NCBI RefSeq assembly: GCF_905163445.1
Contig: NC_053191.1
Location: 1,054,001 to 1,118,000, forward strand
DNA: 64,000 nt
From: Pararge aegeria
Taxonomy: Eukaryota; Arthropoda; Insecta; Lepidoptera; Nymphalidae
Direction: 5' to 3'
Positions 11,401 through 22,628 of the stretch are shown here, one piece after another. How positions within the stretch are numbered: the stretch's first letter is position 1; each line of letters starts with the position of its first letter. Below the pieces are notes generated by a model, which made no database searches, was not told the DNA's origin, and worked only from the letters and a program-made list of their open reading frames with translations. Made by a program: the position numbers and the translations under genes.

Positions 11401-14400
11401 GAATCAAAAACCAGAAAAGATGGGACAAGGAAACTATCTATATAAGAGATCAGATCTCTACCAGTGAAATGTAAGGGGCAAAGTTTGAAAGGGAAGGAGA
11501 ATTTATACAACAAAAATAAAAGTACTAAAAATAAGATATTCTGATGAATTCAGCCTAAATTTATTTCGGCAATAGGATTTATGGGACTTCTACTTGGAAT
11601 CGCATCACTGCAGTTACAATATAAGTTTAACTTCCTACGTTTTTGATAACACAATGCATTATGTTTAGTTTATAATTTAATGGTAATATATTAATGTATG
11701 TCTTTATTTTTTATACATTATAGGCATATATTTTTGGTCTTAAAGTAAATATGATATGCTATATTCGCTTTAAGACCATAGAGAAATATTTGAACAGCTA
11801 TTTGGGGACATTAAACGTGTTGATCGGTGGAATTAATTTATGCGTCGCACTGCTCGTTGCCCGGACTGTTGCTATGAGTTGGTGTATAATTATTGTACTT
11901 TGGGACTGAAGGATGGATGTTTTCAACAGCGCCTAGCGACTAGAGAGTGAGACTACGGCGACTTCGCGGCGTTCGGCGACTTCAGTAGAAATAAGACACG
12001 CATATTAATGTATTGACACCTACAGACATGAACACAAATTCATACTGGTGTCGTGGATCCTTTTGACAATTTCATATATTATCATTTAAACTATAATTAG
12101 GACGTGAAAAACAGTTATGTTGAATGCAAGATTACTATTTCGCGACCCGGCATCTCACGTTTAAGTAGATTTACGTCCATTTTCTGCGAAAGTCCTACAA
12201 AAAAATATCTAGACAAGCTATAATGATTTGGTAAACTGTAATGGCTTTCTGAATACTTTATCTTTATGAAAAAAGGAGATAAAAGATAGTTAGCTAAATA
12301 GCTAAGTTACATTTCTGTAATTAACTGCATAAAAGCAGTAATAACGTGCCTAAAATTTGGTTTCTTTAGAAAATAAACCAAACAAATATACACCAGCAAC
12401 GGAGCAATATTATTTGGTTTATTATTATCATCATATCTTTACTTTCTGTATATAAATAAGAAACTGAATTGTCAAAGGATTCATGAATTTCCAGTTTTAA
12501 AGTAGGTTAAGTGTGGGGTTGTATTTTATATAAAATATGTTACTCTTCGTACTGGAGGCGCTATAAATGAAAATATTTATAATTTATATATTCATAAAAA
12601 CTGACTTAAGCAAATATTGGATCAACATGAAATTTAAAAAAATTAGGATAAGTTAATTTGACTAATATTTTCTATTTATAAAATACTATTTTCTGCTTTA
12701 TTGCTTTAAACATTCTGGGTAATTTTGACTTAATTTTAGGTTCAAATTAATTTGAAATGATGTTTATAGGATGCAAATTTATAAAAAAAATAATGGACTC
12801 CATTTTAACGGTTTTTTTTTTAAATTCAGTCTGACTATTAAAACTGTCCAATTGTTTCTTTGAATGACTATTCCAGCTGTGGACAGATGTTGATGCTTAT
12901 GCGTAAATACATAAATCTATCTGACGGCGGGTCCCTAAATGCTATCCTTTCCTGCAGGATACATTGTGAAAAGGACAGCACTCATATTAGACATGTCAGT
13001 TTAGTTTACAGACCAGTATACAGTTTAATATTGCTAATGTTTTTAAACGAAATTTAATATTTTCAATAAGAATATGCAATATGAACCACCATATCAATTG
13101 AAATTATCGTTTTCGCCGACAGAACGGAGGGTAATCGAATAAAAAATATATATATTAAATATGTATTAATTATTAAGCTGTTGTAAACGATTATAATTAA
13201 AAGCATTTTCTTTTGTTTCATCCTCTGTGGATTGGATCGTTGGATGTGCTTGGCTGGAGGTGTGCTGAATGAGGAAAGGACATAGGACATACTCGGGAAT
13301 TGATGGAAGGACATAGGACGTACGGGAACATTAGGATAGGACCCACGGATATAGGGAAATCGGGAGGCCGGACGTCCGGGACTCCAGTCTTTTATTAAAA
13401 ACTTTTGGACAGGACTTTATCGGACGGATTCTGAAGCCCGGATCACAAGGATCTAGGATACCGTAAGGATTCCCCTGGGTATGATTTTGAAAGTTTTTGC
13501 CAATAATACAAATCAAAAAAAATAGTGGGTGCGTGTACTAACGTACGCGCGTTAGAAGTTATACTTCTTTTTTTACTAATTTTCACGCCTTATTATAAAC
13601 AAAAGAGAGAATTAATAAATAAACATAATGTAATATTTTGCTGACAGTACAATATCTTATACAATAGTTTTTGGAACACATAGGAACCAAAAAAAAACCT
13701 AGTTAAAGACTAACTCCATCGTTTTCGTGTGTCGTAGTGCGCGCTTATACCTGCATGCTAATAATGTCCAAAGTTAGGCCACTACGTAGATGCATGTCCG
13801 AAAGCTTCATAAAGAGAATATTAACGCTCGATATTGTCCATAAGATATTCTAATTTGCTCGACCAAAGCGTCGAACATGTACGCACGTAGAGGCCATTAG
13901 TGTAAAAAAAAAACACTTCGTTCCCCCTAACGCGCTTAAAGAAGTATAACTTCAAATAACTTATATTTTTTTGAGTGCACGCCTCTTCGTTAAGAACAAA
14001 ATAAATATGTTTGTTTGACCATACCCTTGACTCACACTTTATTTGCTTTTCGATGTCTGCGTTATTTTCCTAGATGGCGTTCCTATAGGGTCGACGCAGA
14101 GCGCGGCAAACTGTTCGGGCACGCGTTAGAATTTCTCTCACAGATAGTTCGCGGATGATGATAATGAAAATGGGTCGAGAGCCCGAGCGAATCCTACCTT
14201 GCACTTTTGCTGAATATAATTAAGTTGATGAATTAATTTAATAAGCAACTTAGCTTATTTTAAAGGGTTTTGAACAACATTTTTAAGATTATTATTAGCC
14301 TATGAAATTTTACAAATTAGTTTATTAATTCGTGCGATGTTTGCCGCAGAACGGGTAGTGCGTGCTCGAACATTTCGCCGCTTGGCCTGCATTGACGCAT

Positions 14401-14654
14401 ACAAGTAAAGTGTACATCCTAACAGATTTATCGATGTCACATGTAATTAGCATGCTTCAGAGCTTCACATCCCGTACTCGAGTGGCGAGTGGCGAACGAC
14501 AGTTTGAATGGGTGACGGACGGATGGGTGCATTGGTGTCGTGCGGACGATTCACTTTATACGGCCGTTAAGTTTTAATTGAATACAATTTAAGTTGCCAT
14601 AAAGCTTGTGAGAATCTATGTTTATTGCAGTTTATTGATCAAGACTAGGATGCT

Positions 14655-14730
14655 TCAATCACATAAGTTGACGGACACAGGGCGGCACATTGCAGGACGT
14701 ATTCCTTGCATGTCTTGCTAAGTTGCTCTT
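14655..14730 (+). repeat. dispersed lepidopteran repeat, fragment
   Basis: The block gggcggcacattgcaggacg then tattccttgcatg matches the repeat at 49100-49245 and 62228-62415. Only the central part is preserved. Confidence 0.6.
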
Positions 14731-15874
14731 TTTCTCTACTTGGTCAACGTCAAAAATTAGAACCTTTGAATGCTTCTGTGATTTTTGCTTAGACAGCCTC
14801 GATTTTCCTTCCGTACAATTGAATGGTATTATAGCTTCGATCAAGCTTTATGGATTACCAGGAAAATAGGCACCTACATATTCTAAAATACTAATATCAA
14901 TGGCAGTAAAATGTGAATCGTCATTTAAATGTTCAACATTTTATCTTTTTTTTTTTTGGAGTATTTTTGAAAAACTAAATAGAGTTTTAAGAAAGCGAAA
15001 TGTACAAGAAGATGAACTAATTTTTTTTTAATCGGAAATAATATTGTTAGATAATATTGATGTGTATAAAATATTAGTTAGTGTCCCCGCAGACATCAGA
15101 ATTGCAGACTAATCATTTGACAGAGACATTGGGGGTTATTCTGCATCTTTTTTTAAATTTATTTACTCGCAGATGCTATGATGGTTGTCTTATACAAAAC
15201 TGTTACAATTATTGCAGTTGCTAGTGAAATAAGTAACATCTTTCAAAATGAGCCAGAATGCTGTGTCATAATGACATGATTCGCCACCCTCAATATGACA
15301 ATTGAGAGTTGCGAATCCTGTCAAAGTCTATTCTAATTCTAAGTAGAACTAAACAAAAAATCTATTCTAAGTGAGATTGGTATTTATTTTTAATAAATAG
15401 GACTTACTGAGGCAGATAGCTCTAATTTGCCTATAACGATCTTGGGTGCGGCCATGACTTTTTTTTTAAATATTATTTGCGATTTTTAGCACCAAAAACT
15501 AACACTTCTGCAAAATTAAGATATTTGTTGGATGTAGTAGATACTTCCAAATATTAAAGGACAGTTTTTCAAGATTATTATCACGCCTGTTGCTTGAATG
15601 TACCAAAATCTTACAGCATAATCACGCTGGAGTCTGCGGGGACCTTGGTGACTGATCGAGTCAAATCGTGTTCGATGTTGATATCATAGCGTAAATGTGT
15701 GTGTAAATTTAGGTACTGGACCTGCATTCCAAACACCGACCGTTTGATGGACTTTAATAAAATGCCCTTTCAAATATTTCACTTTGTTTTATTTACAACA
15801 ATCCTGCCAGCTTTATAAGCTTTCAAGTTTACATCGCCAATAAAGGTAAATCTGGCCATTAGGAATATGGTATA

Positions 15875-18238
15875 TTAACACTCTCACCGCCATACTTATT
15901 TAAGGTTTTTCTAGCGCAGCAAGCCCTGTGGGCGGCACGCCTACCATGCGATTTCTTCCACCTATCGCCACGTCCGATTTTAAATAACTTGTGTAGCATG
16001 CCATGTGGGCTATCGGCGGGATACGTCGTTGACTTTATCAGCAGGCCGTGGGGTCCGCTGTGATCCCACAAATTCATATTATTTTATAGAGCTTGGCTTG
16101 CTAGATAAATATTCAAAGATGACTTCATTGATTAGTTCAGTTAAAACGCTACCCGTGAAAAAAAAATTGATGAAAATTGGACTATATTTAAAGTAATATA
16201 AGGATAAAAATTGAATGAGTAAAACTAGTATTAGAAAAATATTATTTATTATTTATTAATCCAAAGCAGTCAAAATCACAGTTATAAAAATCAAAATACG
16301 TAATAAAAAAACTAAGGATTAATTTGGATGTGGATTTCTGCGTAACATTGTCCACAAACACTAGGTTTAGTTGGGCATTCCAGGCACACTGTATTTACCT
16401 TTTTTGTTTGATCTCTGGCTTCTTTAGCTGATAGTCCAGCATCTCTGTTTTTTTTATAACAATGGATGCATCGTCGCCGAATAAGTCTTCCTCTATGATC
16501 AGTAAGTGTTGATTTACTGAATTTATGTTGTATTTGCCGCCTTGGCAAACTACCCACTGAGTTCGAACTGGAAGTGATTCCCAACATCTGCAAGCAGAGA
16601 TTCTCTCTGAAATCCGTTATGGTGTACTTCTTGCTACTAAGCTGCTTATGAGTTTTGTAAATTATAAAAGCGTTTGTGACAGCAGTCGAAAATAACAGTT
16701 CTATGGCTAGCTTCTGGAACCAACGGATACTTCTTCTGGCAGGCTTGGCATAGCTTGCCATTTGATCTGATAAATCTATGGAGCATTTGTGTTTGTTATA
16801 ATCAGCAATCAGGGTAGGTTTCATAACTTTCTTGTTACGGTTCCTTTTGCTCGTAACAGTAACAAAACCAACAGAGTGTTTTGTCGACAAAGCTAAAACA
16901 TCACGCTTGTCCTTCCATTTGAGTATAAGAATACCGTCATTGTTTTCTAAAGCGATCATTTCACCTTTGTTCAATTTTTCTTGAACAACTTTTTTCGGCA
17001 ATCCTTTCCTGTTTCTGCGTAATGTACCAATCAGATGCGTATCGTTTTGCAATAATTGTTGCGCTAAGTCGACGCTGGTATAATAATTATCCGTCACCAC
17101 ACTCCTGCCTACCCCTAGGTAAGGTTGACATAGTTTCATTACTAAATTCGTAGGTGTATTGGTTTGCCCGCTTGAGTTTTTACCTTCGTAAACGATAAGG
17201 TCGTACGTATAACCGTCATCATCACAGACTTTAAAAAGTTTGATCCCATACTTGTGTCTTTTGCCAGGAATGTACTGCATAAATTTTATACGCCCTCTGA
17301 AAGCTACCATGGTCTCGTCCACAGTGATATATTCTCCAGGTGTTTTGGCATTTCGAAATGTGGCTGTGAGTAACTGCACCAAACGTCTTATCTTTATAAG
17401 ACGGTCTGTATTTGATGCATGGAAAAAACTGTCTTCAAAATGCCAACATCTCAATAACAGCTCGAATCGGTTTCTACTCATAGCTTGGCGAGCTATTTCG
17501 TTTTTATACAGTTTTTTATTGCTCCAGTAGTCGCTAATTTTAGGTAATTTATTGAGTCCCATAAAAATCAGCAGGCCCAAGAATTTTAAAATTTCTTCTT
17601 CAGTACAGTCTGTCCATTTGGCAAGTCTCATGTTGCGTGTGACAACTTTAAGTATTTTTACCTTATTAGCATAACAATTGGTCATTTGCACCATAAGATC
17701 CATAATATCTTGGTTTAAAAATAATCGAAAAATATCAAGTTCCCTGTTACAATTGTTAGAAATATTAATACCTGGTTGTATATCCAATGGAAACCTCTTT
17801 TGTCGCGATCCGTTAGGTTGATGCCAGTCAGGTCGCGGTGGCTCCGGGGGCACTGGTGTGCTTTCGTGCAGAAGTGAAACATCGTCTTGAGATAAACACG
17901 AGTCGCTGCTAGTCGAATTAGATCCATCCCATAATGGCGGCGGTTGATAGTCCGAATCAGAGTCACTAAAATCCGACATTGCAAAAATGCGCGCCAAAAG
18001 TCTTTCTCCGCAGGCTAGGTGGGCGGCGCGCGGTCAACTGACCTAATTACACGGGTGGCGTGCCTTATAACTTTTTGACAAGTTATGACAAGTAAATATA
18101 ACAGCAAATTTGGCGCGCTAATTTTGGTATGCCGGCCGCCCACGTGGCTTGCCAGTTAAAATTTAAAAAACAATATTGGCTCGTTACACTCAAATTTACG
18201 TGGGCGGCCAGCAGTCCACGTGGCGGTGAGAGTGTTAA
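15875..18238 (-). mobile_element. piggyBac element with TTAA duplications and 14-bp inverted ends
   Basis: Bounded by TTAA at 15875-15878 and 18235-18238. The ends are perfect inverted repeats of CACTCTCACCGCCA (15879-15892 and the complement of 18221-18234), so the element proper is 2356 bp. A 9-mer, GTGGGCGGC, occurs near the left end (15928) and three times near the right end (18019, 18135 inverted, 18200), a subterminal arrangement of the kind transposases bind. It encodes one uninterrupted transposase. The combination points to a recent and possibly still mobile copy. Confidence 0.95.
16312..17997 (-). CDS. piggyBac transposase, apparently intact
   Basis: The frame is 561 codons, a normal length for piggyBac transposases. 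The acidic N-terminus (SDFSDSDSDYQPPP) is typical. The catalytic core shows the acidic residues in ITVDETMVAF, VVTDNYYTS and CSIDLSDQM that make up the DDD triad of the DDE_Tnp_1_7 family. The C-terminus is a cysteine-rich zinc-binding domain (RRRCIHC, CLEC, CGQCYAE) used for end recognition. Translation may begin at Met1 or at Met7 (MSDFSD). The enzyme excises and inserts DNA at TTAA without leaving a footprint. The promoter must lie in the 237 bp between the start and the right end, overlapping the subterminal repeats. No stop or frameshift was found. It is unlike the surrounding decayed elements. A domesticated gene is possible but the intact ends argue for a live transposon. Confidence 0.95.
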   Translation of the reverse strand: MARIFAMSDFSDSDSDYQPPPLWDGSNSTSSDSCLSQDDVSLLHESTPVPPEPPRPDWHQPNGSRQKRFPLDIQPGINISNNCNRELDIFRLFLNQDIMDLMVQMTNCYANKVKILKVVTRNMRLAKWTDCTEEEILKFLGLLIFMGLNKLPKISDYWSNKKLYKNEIARQAMSRNRFELLLRCWHFEDSFFHASNTDRLIKIRRLVQLLTATFRNAKTPGEYITVDETMVAFRGRIKFMQYIPGKRHKYGIKLFKVCDDDGYTYDLIVYEGKNSSGQTNTPTNLVMKLCQPYLGVGRSVVTDNYYTSVDLAQQLLQNDTHLIGTLRRNRKGLPKKVVQEKLNKGEMIALENNDGILILKWKDKRDVLALSTKHSVGFVTVTSKRNRNKKVMKPTLIADYNKHKCSIDLSDQMASYAKPARRSIRWFQKLAIELLFSTAVTNAFIIYKTHKQLSSKKYTITDFRENLCLQMLGITSSSNSVGSLPRRQIQHKFSKSTLTDHRGRLIRRRCIHCYKKNRDAGLSAKEARDQTKKVNTVCLECPTKPSVCGQCYAEIHIQINP

Positions 18239-18308
18239 TATAAATAAATTTTCCGGTCTTTGTTAAATTGAAAATTTACACTCTGGAATCCTTAACCTGA
18301 TAATCGCA

Positions 18309-18349
18309 TTATAGTCGTAAAAATGAAATAGGCCCGTTTTGACATTTGT
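18309..18349 (+). repeat. left inverted end of an unnamed DNA element
   Basis: About 41 bp, with core aataggcccgttttgacatt, recur inverted at 21576-21616 with only a few differences. Together they bracket 3.3 kb containing the LINE at 18495-20944. Confidence 0.8.
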
Positions 18350-18494
18350 CATCGCGACGCAACTAGTTATGGAACCATAAGACTCTGTACTCGATACTCA
18401 CGATAAATCATAATACGACACGATAACTCATCGATAAATTATAGTTTGTATCAGTACTTGATTGATATTATTATGTATTGTAAAGTGTTCGTTC

Positions 18495-20944
18495 AAAATT
18501 CATTTATTTCAAGTAGGCCTAATATAAGCACTTTTGAAACGTCAAGTCTGTCTGTTTGTAGTGATTCTACCACCGGTTCGGAAGGCAGATTCTACCGAGA
18601 AGAAGCCGGCAAGAAACTCAGCAGTTGCTCTTTTCCAACATCAACAATTTACATTTTGCATTTTAACATTCATTTTTCTATCTTGTGAGAGCTGAAAGCG
18701 GAGCCGGATGCTTCCAAGCAACCTTGTCATTAAAAAATTCATCAATTGTATAGTAACCTCGCTGTTATAAATGTGTTTTAACAAATTCTTTAAACTTGTG
18801 CATTGGCAGGTCCAAAATCACCTTAGGAATCATATTATAAAAGCGTATACTCAATCCCACAAATGATCCCTGTACCTTACGCAGACGATATGCAGATGAC
18901 ACTAATTTATGACCATTTCTTGTAAGTCGACTGTTTATGTCCACTTTTTGTTTATAAAGACTAATATGTTGTCTTACAAATACTATATTGTTATAAATAT
19001 ATTGTGAAGCTACAGTAAGTATGCCTATTTCTTTAAACTTCTCACGGAGGGATTCGCGTGATTTAAGTTTATATATTGACCGTACAGCTCTTTTCTGCAA
19101 TATAAATATAGTTTCGATATCAGCTGCTTTACCCCATAACAAGATTCCATAGGACATAACACTATGAAAGTACGCAAAATAAACTAGCCTAGCTATTTCA
19201 ACGTCAGTAATCTGTCTAATTTTTCTGACTGCGTAGGCAGCCGAGCTTAGTTTACCCGCTAGTGAATCTGTATGGGCACCCCACTGTAGCTTATTATCCA
19301 AGGTCACGCCCAGAATAACTGTGGAAGTCTCTATTTTTAGTGATTCACCATTTATCATTATATTTTTATCAATTTTCTTTACATTTGGTAAGATAAATTC
19401 GACACACTTTGTTTTTTTTTGCATTTAAAAGTAAGTTGTTAACTGTTAACCAGTGCGACACATGCGACATAACACGGTTTACTTCGTCAGAGTTATCTTT
19501 ACTCCTATCAGTCTTAAAAATTAGAGATGTATCATCTGCAAACAATACTATGTCGCATGTTCCACTGACATGGTACGGTAGATCATTTATATACACTAAA
19601 AATAGAAAAGGACCCAAAATCGAGCCTGTCGGAATCGGACCCATTGAGGTATTTGAACCCTGAGACTGCATCATTTATGCAAACTCTTTGGGTTCTATTG
19701 CTGAGATAAGAGGCAACCAAATTTAATGCAACGTTTTGGATACCATAGTGGCTTAGCTTAAGAAACAAGGTTTTATGATCAACACAATCGAAAGCTTTAG
19801 ATAGATCACAAAATACACCCATGGCGTTCTGTGAACATTCCCAGGCATCATAAACATGTTCTATAAGTTTAGCGCCTGCGTCCGTTGTGCTACGACCTTT
19901 AGTGAAGCCATACTGCTCATGGTGTAGTAAGTTATTTACATTAAAATGATATAAGAGTTGATTTAATATAATTTTTTCAAATATCTTACTAAGAGCTGGT
20001 AAGATTGAGATAGGTCTGTAATTGTTTATATCATTTTGATTACCAGATTTAAATAGAGGAATGAGTTTACTATGTTTCATTAGGTTCGGGAAAGTACCTA
20101 AATCAACACATTCATTGAAAATTATGGCTAAAAGAGGAGCAATGACGTCAATAATTTGAGATATTACCTTTACCGACATTCCCCATATATCACCTGTTTT
20201 CTTTAATTTTAACAACTTGAAGTTTTTACTGATATCCGATGCATCTATATGTTTGAAATGAAATAAAACTTTGCACTCATTAATGTTGCCTCTTAATAAA
20301 TTCTGAGCTGCAGTAGGTGAGGAATTTAGTGAATCTGTTAACAAAATAGGAACATTCTGAAAAAAGTTTTCAAAAGTACTAGCAACTTATGTATCAGTAG
20401 TTACCATATTATTATTAATAATTAATTCAAAATTTCCGTCTCGAGATTTAGTTTTCCCAGATTCATTATTAACAATTTTCCAGGTTGTTTTTATTTTGTT
20501 TTCAGATTTTACTATCCGATCTTTAATGTATAGCGACTTAGCTTGTCTACAAACATTTTTAAATGTTTTGGAGTAACTTTTTACATATTCAAGGAAAGTT
20601 GGAGTCTGATTGTATTGTTTTTCATCATATAGCTCATACAACTTATCCATGCTTTTGTAAATGCCTATAGTCGCCCAATCACTAAACCTCATTTTTTTAT
20701 TAGAATCTATGTATTTAAAATTAAATACTTTATTAAATGCACTTTCTATTTCATTGAAAAGCGTACGATAAAGATTGTCGGGATGACAGTTTTCAAAAAA
20801 GAGAGCAGGAATTTTGGCTGATATTTCACCTTCAAATCGCGTCAGTTTACTCTGAGTTATCGGCCTGTACTTAACAATATGTTTATTTCTATTTGTACCA
20901 ACTACAGTAATTTGTTGGCCACAATGATCTGACCGTTCGTTCAA
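18495..20944 (-). pseudogene. jockey-like LINE, 5'-truncated and frameshifted (family J)
   Basis: Four consecutive minus-strand frames make one decayed reverse transcriptase. 20944-20387 is the endonuclease-RT linker; 20344-19583 the fingers and palm (GFTKGRSTTDA, VFCDLSKAFDCVDHKTL); 19674-19369 the catalytic YADD-box equivalent (IVLFADDTSLIF) after GSILGPFLFL; 19424-18765 the thumb and C-terminus (GVTLDNKLQWG). Frame shifts occur near 19660 and at a poly-A run near 19410, and a stop lies near 20385. The endonuclease N-terminus is missing. The 3' UTR (18495-18765) is the source of the fragments seen at eight other places in the window. Once a self-copying retroelement; this copy cannot make a whole protein. 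Confidence 0.88.
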
Positions 20945-22628
20945 AGTATTCCTTTAACTTCACAACTAATACGCGTGACTGGCTGTTGATTATACGTCCA
21001 CTTTTCAACATGTTGAAACAGAGTTAGTACTATATAACAACAAACACAAAAATCGAGTCAAATCACTATGTTTAAATTAATGTCCAAAATAAAAGAGCCA
21101 TAGTTAACGTAATAGTAAACAATATATATCAAACTTAAACGAGCGCACAGTCAACTTTACAAGATGAGGAACGAAAAACTGCGCAGTGCGCGCGGGGACG
21201 CTTCAGTCATGTGCCGCTTGGTCAGATACATGATCTCAGACTCATTATTTAGAACCCATTTTGAGAACCAAGCTTATTCTTTGCAGTAAAGATAACTACA
21301 CAATATTTAATTTCGATATTCAGTAAAAAAATGAGTTACAGCTCTAGTATAAAAAAAAAAGACTGAGAACGTAAGTGTTTTCGGAACGTTTCGCAACAAT
21401 TATAAATTGCATGCTACTATGAAGTAAGCGCAAAAAGATTACTCGCGATATATTCTTTCATATTATTTAACGTCCCAAAAAAATTTACGTATTTTTTAAA
21501 ACACTTGCAATTGCAATTGATTTTTATTTTTTTGTTTCTTTCAGTTTCGTTCCAAGTTACATTCTATGGTCTAGCACAAATGTCAAAACGGGCCTATTAC
21601 ATTTTTCCGACTATAGTGGTTAACAAAATAGCTACGAGAAAAAGTTTATGTATTCATTACAAATTCGCCATCACAATTTACTTTTAGTTTGTAGTTACGG
21701 TTTCGAAGTAACAAGTAATCGAAGTCCTGAAACGCAATTATTATTTAAGAAACTAATTTTATAGTATTAGTTAAGAAACTAATGGAAAAGAAGAAACTAA
21801 ATGTTTGAGGGCAAACAAAGATATCGAGATTAGTGTAGTGTTTTGTAACAATTCAATTGACACCTTTCAAATATCAGTGTGACAAAACGCTGCGTATCTA
21901 TTCCGACGTTATACCCGTTTATTGGACCTATTGTACACTAAGATAATACTGGCAAATTTGTTCATTCGGAAAATAAAAAAAAAGCATGTTTGATCTTTTC
22001 ATAATATTTTCTTGATCGGGGACACTGGGATAATCTAAAACTAAGGTAACAATCGCTCTTACAAAAACTTATACCTAAATCTCTCTTTATAAATTGTTAA
22101 TACAAACTGCGGCTTTTGATATTTAAGCGCCTTATTTTGGACAAATCGCACATAGCCCTAAAGTAACAAATATTTTAAAACAATATTGACAATCTTATAA
22201 CAAACTTGGTTAGCACAATTTTTTTTTCAAATCTTTTAGTTGTTTCTTAACCAAATTGAAATTAAAGGGCGAGCAACTTATCAGCAGACCAAAATGTATG
22301 TAAACAAATGACCAATGTTCGCCTAGGGAAGGGGTAAAAATCATTTTAGTCTTCTAATATATTTTAAGTTTTTAAAATGTTTTTTACCCCTGTAATACCT
22401 ATCCATACCTAATCGCAAATGTTCAGGTCATGTCTTTTTTTATTTGGTCTGCGGATGATTCACACTTAAGGTAGGTATACTTTGCTTACAAAATAGGTTT
22501 TGTCGTCAAACGTCAAAATTCGTCCTCAGTTATTATACAAGTAGTTCTTCGAGGCAGTTGTTTCAAAAAAGTATAGCAGTTTCTGTTTTCGACCTTTAAC
22601 CTCTCGGAGGTCGCTTGGATTTATAAAA
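20945..22628. other. gene-free stretch between LINE and COQ5
   Basis: No coding frame is supported. It contains the right inverted end (21576-21616) and a GC-rich patch at 21150-21210 (gcgcagtgcgcgcggggacg). The rest is AT-rich. Confidence 0.5.
21576..21616 (-). repeat. right inverted end of the unnamed DNA element
   Basis: It is the inverted partner of 18309-18349. The sequence outside both copies shows no clear target duplication, so the exact outer limit is uncertain. Confidence 0.8.

Larger units (their letters stand above)
9065..15874. other. gene-free stretch between SRSF1 and the piggyBac element
   Basis: No coding exon could be supported on either strand. Visible content is a LINE tail (9735-9825), SINE fragments (10283-10612, 11287-11400), a lepidopteran repeat at 14655-14730, and a purine-rich patch with repeated aggacata near 13255-13350. 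The remainder is AT-rich DNA without recognisable structure. Confidence 0.55.

Noticed and set aside
13063..13516. Two minus-strand frames over a G/A-rich patch
   Set aside because: They follow low-complexity aggacata repeats; no exon signals.
17240..17530. 96-codon plus-strand frame
   Set aside because: It is the shadow of the piggyBac transposase on the opposite strand.
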